27,678 bases of DNA from NCBI GenBank assembly GCA_964058805.1, contig CAXKVV010002023.1, positions 1-27,678 on the forward strand. Reading direction: 5' to 3'. This document shows, one piece after another, positions 19,616 through 27,678 of the stretch (the stretch's first letter is position 1; every line of letters begins with the position of its first letter). Under the pieces are notes generated by a model that saw nothing but the letters and a program-made list of their open reading frames with translations, was not told the origin of the DNA and did not search any database. A program made the translations under genes and the position numbers. Source of the stretch: Schoenoplectus triqueter (lineage: Eukaryota; Streptophyta; Magnoliopsida; Poales; Cyperaceae).

Positions 19616-22600
19616 ATGTCCATGGCGATATGGGCAACTCTCACTGCGATTTTAGCTCTAGTCTCGTTAGTCGGAGCAAATACCGACTCCTCTGATGGTA
19701 AAGAAGAACAAATTACTTTTCTTCAAGTTGAATCCAAATTTCTTCTCTTTTTTGTTTTTGTTTTTTTTTTTCTTCTTTTTCTAAATTAAGGCTGCATTTT
19801 CCCTCTCGGTAGAGCACATTTTTCAAGTTTTTATTTTTTTAAATCGGGATCAGTCAACTCTTTCTAAACCCTGGAGTGGCGAGGGGGTCAAGCAATGTTA
19901 ACGTTAGATTCTACTAATTTTATTATATTGGCGTTAATTAATTGACTCAGGAAAGTACAAAGCTCAGATCTTTGATCTATTTTAAGTTTTTTTTTCCTCC
20001 ACTTAATTTCAGTTCAAGCTCTAGGTGTTCTATTCACCTCACTCAACAGTCCATCTCAGCTGACGAATTGGGCCCCGTCAGGTGGTGATCCATGTGGCAA
20101 TTCATGGAAAGGTGTCTCCTGTTCTGGTTCGGCCATCACTGCCATGTAATTGATATTGTTTTCTGGTACTATGTTTCGATACATTGCTAATCCTGCATTT
20201 TACTAGTTAGTCCATAACAGTAACTAGCCATGGAATGAGTAATCAGTCATTTTTTGGTCAATGGTATTACAAAGGTGTTAACTTTTTTCTATTTGTGCTT
20301 GTTCTTTACTTCCTTGATGGTGTAGCAATCTTGCTTAAAATATTTCATCTTCTTCTTTAGTTAACTTTTTACATTTTTTTTTTCTTAACCTTTAGCAGAC
20401 AACTTAGTGGGATGGGGTTAAATGGTACACTGGGTTACCGTCTCTCTGATCTGGTATCCTTGAAGACACTGTAAGAAAACTTATCTAGATATTTTATTTC
20501 TTTTTCGTATAATAATTCATTTTTTTCCAGTCAATCAATCAATCTATATCTTGTCATGTAAGTATCTATCTTTCTTTTGAAAATTTTCTTTGTAGGGATT
20601 TGAGTGACAACAGCATACATGATACAATCCCCTATCAACTACCACCAAATGTCATTACCCTGTAATTATTTTTCTAAACATGAATCTTGTATTCCTTGTA
20701 TATACTGATACTGGGCGTGGGATGTTGTCCTTGCCAAGTAATTATTTTTGTGGTACCAGTAGTCAGCACATGACTTGTTAAAAAAAAGTTAAATGAGGAG
20801 AAAATGATATGTTTAGCGGCCTTAACACACTTGTGGGTACTTGTATCTCCTTTCACTTCTTGTTGATTGAGTGATTGACTTCTTGATTGGACAGGAATCT
20901 AGCAAGAAACAATTTTAGTGGAAACCTTCCCTACTCTATTTCTTCAATGGTTTCCCTCACTTACTTGTAAGTAATTATCTTTCTTTTCTTCCTTCATGTT
21001 GATTCCTGTTGGTATTTGTTAGATATAGCAAGTATTAATTAGGATTTATGTCTTTCCTATTGTACACCGTTGTACGTCTATATAAAGGCATTATAGTAAT
21101 TGAATGATATAAGTTCATTTTTATCCCAAATTCAAGTTTGCATCAGAACTAGGGTTTACTGTTCCGCCGCACTGTTCATCCCGCGGTACTGTAGCAACCG
21201 ATTAGCAGCCACTTTCTTTTCTTCTCGTTTCCTTCTTGAGACAGAGCTCCTCTCTTCTAGGGCCGACCGTAGAGTAAGTCGGCTCCATTGGTTGATTAGG
21301 CCGATGTGAGGGGCCTATACCCCATGATGCCCGTGGTGCGGTGAGCGTGTAAGGGTGATCGTACTTGAGATCTCGATTTCAGATGGTCAAGTAAAATGAG
21401 ATTGAGTTGGGAAGTAGAGCAAGAAAGTCGCGTACGATCCATTTGATCAAGACTTGGATTCGAATAAGAGATGTTAGAAGAGGGAGATAGTGTGGGAGGA
21501 AAAGGATTGGAGCTTTCGGGGAAGATCGATCCTAAGGTTTTAAAAGTCTTGGTCGGGCTCATACAGGGAACAAGCGTCTCAATGAGGACCACTGCCTCTG
21601 CATCCACTCAGGTACAGGTCAAGCTAGATCTTCCTCCTATTGATTTGAAGCTTGATGGACCAGCTACATATTTGAGTTGGTTGCGACGGATTGAGGCCGC
21701 TCTAGTTGGGAAGAGACTAGAAGGATATCTGACAGGAGTCGAGCCAGGGAGTGATAGTGCTCTGCCGATGAGTGGAGGACCACACATGCACAGTTGTTTA
21801 TCTGGTTGCTCAACTCGATGGTCCCATCGATTGCCTCATCGGTGGATGGCATTTGAATGGTGAGGGATATCTGGACGAAGCTAAAAAGGACCTATGCTGG
21901 GACTGAGAACCACATGAGAGTGTTCCAAATTCAGCAAGAGATAGATGTGTGGTACAGGGTGACCTTAGGTAATAAGTTTTACGATTAAGTACTTGGCCTA
22001 CAGCCTAAATCACTATTTTGAGTCAGAAGATTTAGTTCTACCTTTCAGTTTCCGCTTTCACTTTTAGGGTAATATGCAGTTGATTAAAACTAAGCATTCA
22101 ATTTAGACAAAATAACAATCACAAATAACAAGAACTAAAAGGTCAACATACGAGTACAATTAAACCATTCGATTTATCGAGTTGGGAAGAGACTAGAAGA
22201 ATATCTGACAGGAGCCGAGCCAGGGAGTGATAATGCTCTACCGATGAGTGGAGGACCACACATGCTCAGTTGTTTATCTGGTTGCTCAACTCGATGGTCC
22301 CATCGATCGCCTCATCGGTGGATGGCATTTGAATGGTGAGGGATATCTGGACGAAGCTGAAAAGGACCTATGCTGGGACTGAGAACCACATGAGAGTGTT
22401 CTAAATTCAGCAAGAGATAGATGCAGTGGTACAGGGTGACCTTAGGTAATAAGTTTTACAATTAAGTACTTGATATACAACCTAAATCACTATTTTGGGT
22501 CAGAAGATTCAGTTTCACTTTTCGATTTCCGCTTTCACTTCTAGGGTAACATGCAGTTGATTAAAACTAAGCATTCAATTTAGACAAAATAGCAATCACA

Positions 22601-25600
22601 AACAATAAGAACTGGTTTACACCTAGACCCCTAGAAGGGTGTCTAGCCACAAATCATGTCAAAGACTTCACAAGGATTCATGCTTATACAACAGTACAAC
22701 ATGAGAAAAAAGTAAAGAAAAGAATACACCAAGAAAATCTACGATTTCTCGCCCAGTTCTTGAGTTCTCCTTCAAATCTCCCTCCAATGGTGTTTTTCCT
22801 CTTTTTTCTTGCTTATGATCTATTCTCCAGTCAATTGAGAGATGTTTTGGACAAAGGGGTGTTGAAATCTTTAATTCCAATGAGAAAACCGCTTTAAAAC
22901 TATAAGTTCGCGCTTCCAGTCCAAAAATTACGGTCCGCAATTTTTGCACTTTCTTATCAGAGCGAACCAGAGATCAAACCCCATTATTGCGGTCTGTAAT
23001 TTTTATCTAGAAGTGCTTTTCACTTGATTTCTTCGTGTAGGTTCGATCCATCTTGTTCCAAGCATCATTTCTCATGTTGACATCCTTGTTTACATTCCAT
23101 AACCTGCAAAACAATAAGAAATACAGTAGTATCTCGAAATCGATATAAAAACTGAATAAATTCTTAACAATTAACATAAAATGCATAGTTTTTGAGATAA
23201 AACCCTAATTAAATATAATATATAATTGAGGCTTATCAGTAGGTGAGCTAGTCGACAAGGAAAAGTACCAGAGGTTAGTCGCCCGATTGATATATCTGGG
23301 CCACACTCGTCCAGACATATCATTTTCGGTGAGCCACTATATGCATGATCCTAGGAAGGGTCATATGGACACAGAGTATCAGATTCTGAGATATCTGAAA
23401 AGTGCACTAGGGAAGGGATTAATCTACCGAAAGAATGAACACTTGAACATCGAGGGTTACTGCGATTCAGACTGGGCTAGTTGTGCTGACGACAAGAAAT
23501 TTACGTCTGGATACCGCATGTTTGTAGGAGGCAATATGGTCTCCTGGAAGAGTAAAAAGCAGCCTGTAGTTGTTCGTTCCACAGCCGAAGCAGAGTACAG
23601 AGCTATGGCCCTGAGTGTTGCAGAGATGATCTGGTTGAGATCCATATTGGTGGAGCTCAAGATGAATCAAAGGGATAAGATGAAATTGTGGTGTGACAAC
23701 AAGTCGGCAATCAACATTGCCAACAACCCCGTGCAGCATGACAGAACCAAACACGTGGAGATTAATAGGTTCTTCATCAAGGAGAAACTAAATAGCAGAC
23801 TACTAGAGCTGGGACATGTAGCCACAAGGGAGCAAGTAGCTGACTGTCTCACAAAAGGGCTTAATTCGCTATATTTGATTAAATTATGTGACAAGATGGG
23901 CTTAATGGATATTTTTTGTCCATCCTGAGGGGTAGTGTTGGTATTTGTTAGATATAACAAATATTGATGGATATCAATTAGAGATATCAAATATCAATTA
24001 GTATTAATTAGGATTTATGTCTTTTTTAGTGTACATCATTGTACGCTTATATAAAGACATTGTAATAATTGAATAATATAAGTTCATTTTTATCTCAAAT
24101 TCAAGTATTCCATATTCCCATTGTTCGTTCCTTCTGTTATTGAACTTCTTTTCTGTTTTTGTTACAGAAATCTTAGTCATAACTCCCTATCGCAGCAAAT
24201 TGGAGATATTTTTGCTAGCCTAAAGGGGCTGTCTGAATTGTGAGTAACTTTATTCTGACCTTTTCTATCCATATTCTTTGTTATTCTTAGTGTTGTCATT
24301 GTCATCATAGTTCATTTACTGGTATCTCTTGCTTTCAGGTGGTTGCATAGTTTTCTAACACCTTAAAAACGTAGTATTTAGTCCTGGGGCTAATAATGAA
24401 TCTAACAACCACTTACCAAAAAAGTAAGAACATGACCTGCTAGGTAACCAACTCACCTAACAATAGTAGACAATTTTCAGTTAGCCATGGCATGAATATT
24501 GTTAATTAATGGAAGTTGACTTCTTTCTCTGCTTTCTGGGTATGTCTGGTTACCAGGTTTGGTTAGTATGTGGATCAAACTTATTTAAGGATCTGTAACC
24601 AACCTATCCAACAGTACGTGCACTTTCACGCAAAGGTCAAGTATAAAATCTTAAATTTACATGATGGACTTTCAGTAAACAGATGGCTCAGAAGTCAGAA
24701 TTCACTTTCTCATGTATGGAATGTTGATTTAAGCTACTCAATAAATTATACATATCAAAACCTTGTAGAATACTGAATTTTACCATTTTAAATATTTTTT
24801 TAACTACCTTTCAGGTTTTTGAAAAATGACACTGTTTATATGCAAATGGTTTTACCATCTTTTAACAATCTGAAAAATTATTAAAAGGCTTAAAAATAGT
24901 AAAATGTAGTATTTACAATTTTTGATATATATAATCTATTGAGTAGCTTAAATTGACATTTTGGACATGACAAAGTGAATTTTGAGCCATTTTTATTTTG
25001 CCAGAAATAAAAAATTTGAATGCTAACTCATCTCTCTCTATATATACATACATATATATGTATATATAGAGAGAGAGAGAGAGAGTAGGGGAGGCTATCA
25101 TGAAAACGTTTGCACTTTGATCAGAAGTGCAAACGTCCCAAAATATAAGTTATCACGCTAGAAATTTTGATTTATATTGCTCTTATTCATATTAAAAATC
25201 TTATGGATACAAAATTTTTCTATTTTTAAAGTTTTGTAAGTATTTTTTTTTTCAGATCTTTTAAGATGGCTCTAAAATAATAATAAAGTTATGAATTTTT
25301 GCACATGAAAATAGGCCATACAAAAATCTGAAACAAATACTTAGAGAACTTTAGACATAGAAAATTAGTATATCCTGTAAGATTTTGACATAGACATAGA
25401 AAATTAGTATATCCTGTAAGATTTTGACATAGACTCTATTGAGCACCACAAATCGAAATTTGAAGATTATAAAGTATATTTTGAGGCATTTGCACTTCAG
25501 CCGAAGAGCAACACACACACACACACATGTACGTATTTTTTTTCTGCCTATTCTTAAAACAGGAACAACTATCATACTTCAACCACATAATGCACCAAAC

Positions 25601-27678
25601 AAGCATAAGTACCCATTGTACTAAAACACCTCAATTTGACCTAACAGAAGAAAATGATAGAAATTTCCTTAGTCATGACATTAATATTGAATGATTGTAT
25701 GAATGTCTCACTACTTACAAGGATGGATTGTTCGAGCAAACAAATTTAATCATAGATCTGTTTTGTTGATGAGTTGAGATATGGTTTGGATCATTTTGAA
25801 TGAAGAGTATCTACCCAAAATGCATATAAAATATCCTGTCTTTCCACTGTTGCAAAAAAAAATACTTTTACTTCATTTAAACTCTTTTTATCATAGTATC
25901 GTCTTCCTTTGCAGAGACTTCTCATTCAACAACTTCAGTGAGAGTCTGCCAAATTCTTTCTCTTCATTATCGAACCTAACTAGCCTGTGGGTATTCCTGG
26001 AATTCTGCTGCTTATTTTACTCTTTGTAATTACCTCTTTTAGTAATCTTATTATATAAATGTGTTATTTATTTTTCCATCTTTTACCCAGATATTTGCAG
26101 AACAATGAGTTGAGTGGGTCAGTAAACATGCTTGCTAGCCTTAACCTAAATACTCTGTAAGACTGTTAAAATTAGTTCTGTTCTGTTATGCCACTGCATG
26201 TCCTATGTCAATATGTGACATTACTTTTCTTTCTTAATCTTAGGAATATTGCGAATAATAACTTCACTGGCTCGATACCGCAAGAATTTAGTTCAATTCC
26301 AAATCTAATGTAAGTTATATGTGCTAGTTAAGGTTCTGGACCTAACCTGATCACGGTGGTGGTCATTGTAGACTGTAGTGGTTTTAATGTTGATAATATG
26401 ATTATGGTAACAGGGAAACACAAATGGCAGAACAGAAATAACATTTGGTTCTGTCGATCTTGCACCTCCGTCGTATTGTAACAATTCCGGATGTGCATGC
26501 CATGTCTTGCATCAGGCTTACATTACAACTCCTTACTAGGCTTGGATTTGGGTTGCATTCATAGCCTATGAACTCTTGTTTTATCTTCATTTCGCTCAGT
26601 TCATATTAAGTTCTGTAATTCTTTTCTAGAATTGGAGGCAATTCCTTTGCTAATGCACCAGCATCTCCTCCACCTCCATTCACGCCACCACCACCTGGCA
26701 AGCCACGTAGCACAGAAAGTAAGTCGCCACCTTCGAGAACTGGTCCGGAAGAATCCCCAACGACCAATGAGGAGAAGAAACAAGGTCTGACAACAGGTGC
26801 ACTGATAGGGATTATTGCAGGCTCAGTATTTGCAGCTTTTTGTGTTGTTTTAGCATTTGCTTTATGCCTGAAACATGTCAAGAGAAGAAAGGATGATGAT
26901 GATGTCAGCAATGGCAGCAATGACCGTGTGGATCCTTTGGTCATTACTGTTGATGGGGGTAATGATAACAATATCAGCATCATTTCATGTTTTTTAAATA
27001 ATATGATGGTCAAATCTTAACTTCATGTTGCATTACATTGTATCATTGCAAGTAGAAGACAGGCATAAGTGTTGAATTGAAATTATAGAGCTGCAATTTG
27101 TAAGTACACAAGTTAAGCCTTTTACTGCATCTCAACAGTAGGACATTTTGATTTGGAATACAATAAGTTGAACTGAGGCAATCTAAAGTAGTATTAAGTC
27201 TCATTTAAGTTAATTTTAGGTTTACCTAAGTCTCAATTGATCACCTGACAGGCAAAAAAAGCCAAGATATGAAAGTTACAGATGTAACAAACTGCCAGCC
27301 CGCCAGTAGAGGTTCCTGATGTCTAGTACTAAACTGAAATGGTTTTAACAGTGACCTGTTACATCTTCCTCTAGGGATATCAATGTTTATAATTTGCTTA
27401 TTTCTTGTGTAGAAACAAATAAAGTGACTCAAGGGCTGAGATCTGAAACTACTATGGTGAGCTTGAAGCCCCCACCAATCGGGAAACAAACAACACCTGA
27501 GAGGGTATTTGGGAAAAACGGGTCCTTCAAAAAGCAAAAGGTGAACTTTATGCTAGTGTTCAAAAAGAAGTTTCCATTTCCATATTAATTGTATATGAAG
27601 GGACATTGAAGTTCATTGGGAGAATTTCAGGTGCCAATGACAGCAACTTCATACACAGTTGCAGCTCTTCAAGTTGCG
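19616..27678 (+). CDS. SRF8: STRUBBELIG-RECEPTOR FAMILY LRR receptor-like kinase (SRF8-like), 5' part
   Basis: A plasma-membrane LRR receptor-like kinase gene, cut off by the window edge before the kinase domain. Exons: 19616-19697, 20013-20145, 20399-20470, 20596-20661, 20895-20966, 24168-24239, 25915-25986, 26091-26156, 26244-26309, 26630-26958, 27413-27540 and 27631-27678 onward. All introns are GT-AG, and the frame stays open for 402 residues. Domains: signal peptide 1-21; N-terminal domain with DVQALGVLFTSLNSPSQLTN and GGDPCGNSWKGVSC; LRRs at about 72-234, one repeat per 66- or 72-bp exon with phase-2 introns; a proline-rich stretch 244-257; a transmembrane helix at about 289-314 followed by KHVKRRK; and the lead into the kinase (VPMTATSYTVAALQVA). 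The motif HDTIPYQLPPN and the PITATSYTV-like segment point to the SRF6/7/8 group, SRF8 most likely; the exact paralog is uncertain. STRUBBELIG-type members are described as atypical kinases in cell-surface signalling. Introns 5 and 6 are inflated by transposons; introns 1, 9 and 10 show nothing notable. Confidence 0.92.
21007..21137 (+). repeat. 5' LTR of copia element 2
   Basis: TGTTGGTATTTGTTAGATAT ... CAAATTCAAGT, 131 bp, with a TATATAAAG box near 21079. It matches the 3' LTR apart from about a dozen substitutions and a ~40-bp stretch that only the 3' copy has. Both LTRs end in AAGT, not CA. Confidence 0.88.
21138..21153 (+). other. degenerate primer-binding site
   Basis: TTGCATCAGAACTAGG directly follows the 5' LTR. 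It aligns with the initiator-Met-tRNA site TGGTATCAGAGC with three changes in the first eleven positions. Confidence 0.65.
21471..21970 (+). pseudogene. copia gag fragment, frameshifted
   Basis: Starts at ATG 21471. It reads through a leader, then a Gag N-terminus (LDLPPIDLKLDGPATYLSWL, IEAALVGKRLEGYL) to about 21760. Past a frame change near 21762-21767 it continues in another frame as DEWRTTHAQLFIWLLNSMVP, a TGA at 21854-21856, then MVRDIWTKLKRTYAGTENHM and QIQQEID. This is the UBN2-type Gag of copia elements. The break after QQEID marks where unrelated repeat sequence begins. Confidence 0.85.
21705..22614 (+). repeat. ~476-bp tandem duplication inside copia element 2
   Basis: GTTGGGAAGAGACTAGAA starts at 21705 and again at 22181. 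Each unit carries the second half of the gag fragment (to ATAGATG...GGTGACC) and then the same non-copia stretch (TTAGGTAATAAGTTTTAC ... TTTAGACAAAATA). The units differ at scattered sites; unit 2 has an extra stop in gag (TAA after GAGTGTTC) but keeps GATGCAGTGGTACAGGG where unit 1 lost bases. The duplication therefore copied a gag/repeat junction that already existed. Confidence 0.88.
22440..23238 (+). mobile_element. dispersed repeat, copy 3, inserted in copia element 2
   Basis: It begins about where gag homology stops (CTTAGGTAATAAG) and ends GAGGCTTATCA at 23238, immediately before copia pol resumes. It shares with the 16340-17539 copy the CCCTAGAAGGGTGTCTAGCC / CCCTTAGAAGAGTGATTAGCC block (22630; 16912), a block with paired GCGGTC/GGTCCGC motifs, and the AT-rich tail. 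The left limit is approximate. A second fragment of its left part is at about 21964-22140 through the tandem duplication. No coding sequence is seen; the minus-strand frame 22668-22949 shows no protein-like features. Confidence 0.65.
23239..23931 (+). pseudogene. copia RT C-terminus and RNase H, open frame
   Basis: The frame from 23239 reads VGELVDKEKYQRLVARLIYL and HTRPDISFSVS (end of reverse transcriptase), then RNase H: EGYCDSDWASC (from about 23451), RSTAEAEYRAMA (from about 23575), WCDNKSAINI (from about 23689), and TKHVEINRFFIKEKL. It stays open to TGA 23926-23928, so nearly 230 codons survive. The residue after HVEI is Asn, where copia enzymes have Asp. There is no proper start codon, and the rest of pol is missing, so this is a fragment. 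The three minus-strand frames over 23457-23990 are its shadows. Confidence 0.92.
23926..23935 (+). other. polypurine tract of copia element 2
   Basis: TGAGGGGTAG directly precedes the TG of the 3' LTR and overlaps the pol stop codon, as in many copia elements. Confidence 0.7.
23936..24106 (+). repeat. 3' LTR of copia element 2
   Basis: Same start and end as 21007-21137, but 171 bp. The extra ~40 bp near 23962-24000 contains partly repeated GATATCAAT/ATATCAATTAG motifs, so it is either a local duplication here or a deletion in the 5' copy. It is followed by ATTCC (24107-24111). Confidence 0.88.
24684..24989. mobile_element. foldback element A in SRF intron 6
   Basis: The left arm begins TGGCTCAGAAGTCAGAATTC (24684), and the right arm reversed begins TGGCTCAAAATTCACTTTG (24989 reading down). 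The arms share CACTTT, TCATGT, TTTAAGCTACTCAATA, ATATATCAAAA and ATTTTAC in order over about 105 bp. The ~90-bp loop is AT-rich. It is non-coding. Confidence 0.8.
25028..25085. repeat. (CT)n(TA)n...(GA)n palindromic microsatellite
   Basis: TCTCTCTCTATATATACATA, a short centre, then TATGTATATATAGAGAGAGA. The two halves are reverse complements. It lies between the two foldback elements of intron 6. Confidence 0.85.
25124..25498. mobile_element. foldback element B in SRF intron 6
   Basis: The left end GAAGTGCAAACGTCCCAAAA (25124) and the reversed right end GAAGTGCAAATGCCTCAAAA (25498 reading down) match, and so do further blocks inward (AAATTTTGATTTATATTGCTC / AAATTTCGATTTGTGGTGCTC; TAAAGTT.T.TAAGTATTT; TTCAGAT). 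The right arm is longer because of a 39-bp tandem duplication. The loop is ~60 bp. The right arms of A and B resemble each other (CTATTGAG...AAAT.GA.ATTT.GA...A..AAAGT..ATTTTGAG.CATTT), so both probably belong to one family. Confidence 0.75.
25354..25431 (+). repeat. perfect 39-bp tandem duplication
   Basis: Two identical units start at 25354 and 25393 (GACATAGAAAATTAGTATAT...GATTTTGACATA), without a single difference. They lie inside the right arm of foldback element B. Their identity, against the diverged arms, makes this the youngest change visible in the intron. Confidence 0.92.
25499..25914. other. rest of SRF intron 6
   Basis: It contains a short (CA)n run at 25510-25526 and AT-rich DNA leading to a T-rich acceptor tract (CTTCCTTTGCAG, ending 25914). 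Nothing else is seen. Confidence 0.55.

Larger units (their letters stand above)
21007..24106 (+). mobile_element. second, nested and deleted Ty1/copia element in SRF intron 5
   Basis: The LTRs are 21007-21137 and 23936-24106, flanked by ATTCC (21002-21006 and 24107-24111). A degraded primer-binding site, a gag with frameshift and stops, and a well-kept RNase H are visible. Protease, integrase and most of the reverse transcriptase are gone; their place is taken by a dispersed repeat ending at 23238 and a tandem duplication. It lies in the same orientation as the host gene. Taking out the element and one target copy leaves a 96-bp intron (40 + 56 bp), in line with the neighbouring LRR introns. 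Confidence 0.9.

Noticed and set aside
23041..23051. GTTCGATCC motif resembling a tRNA T-arm
   Set aside because: No acceptor, D or anticodon stems can be formed around it.
22436..23248. GGTGA on both sides of the dispersed repeat in copia element 2, as a possible target duplication
   Set aside because: The left copy lies in gag and the right in late pol, far apart in an intact element. A 5-base match there is likely chance, and the left boundary is uncertain.
23457..23990. Three minus-strand frames
   Set aside because: They are shadows of the RNase H frame on the + strand.
26606..27013. 135-codon minus-strand frame over SRF exon 10
   Set aside because: It is the antisense shadow of the proline-rich and transmembrane exon. 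The + strand exon has good splice sites and matches the SRF family.

Overview
The window looks like eudicot plant nuclear DNA. It is AT-rich, full of transposable-element debris, and holds one clear intron-containing gene at its right end. Nothing prokaryotic, organellar or viral is visible, and there are no tRNA or rRNA genes or CRISPR arrays. The species cannot be named from the sequence.

Layout. (1) 257-4003 is a decayed Ty1/copia retrotransposon on the + strand. It has both LTRs, a CAAAC target duplication, a recognisable primer-binding site, and broken gag, integrase, reverse transcriptase and RNase H. (2) 4004-10021 is mostly AT-rich intergenic DNA. It hides a minus-strand relic of a plant mobile domain (PMD) gene at 5157-5593, with splice sites that still join in frame, and a likely leader exon at 6221-6540. 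Copies of one ~32-bp-period repeat flank the relic on both sides. (3) 10027-15384 is a 5,358-bp unit with TG...CA ends and a perfect TTAAG duplication. It has no protein-coding capacity and is best read as a giant solo LTR or a large non-autonomous LTR derivative. (4) 15433-15768 is a foldback MITE. (5) 16340-18465 is a large imperfect inverted repeat with ~0.9-kb arms made of two head-to-head copies of one dispersed repeat family; a third member lies at about 22440-23238. (6) 19616 to the right edge is the 5' part of a STRUBBELIG-RECEPTOR FAMILY receptor kinase gene, closest by eye to SRF8. Twelve exons give 402 residues: signal peptide, N-terminal domain, LRRs, proline-rich stretch, transmembrane helix and the start of the juxtamembrane region. 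The kinase domain lies beyond the window.

The SRF gene looks intact despite heavy intron invasion. Intron 5 (3.2 kb) holds a second, older copia element (21007-24106, target duplication ATTCC). That element is itself interrupted by the dispersed repeat and carries a ~476-bp tandem duplication. Removing it would leave a 96-bp intron, similar to its neighbours. Intron 6 holds two related foldback elements and a dinucleotide palindrome.

I see no new multi-gene system. The most unusual items are the giant LTR-like unit, the PMD relic with preserved splice logic, the large palindromic repeat pair, and the nested insertion history in SRF intron 5.
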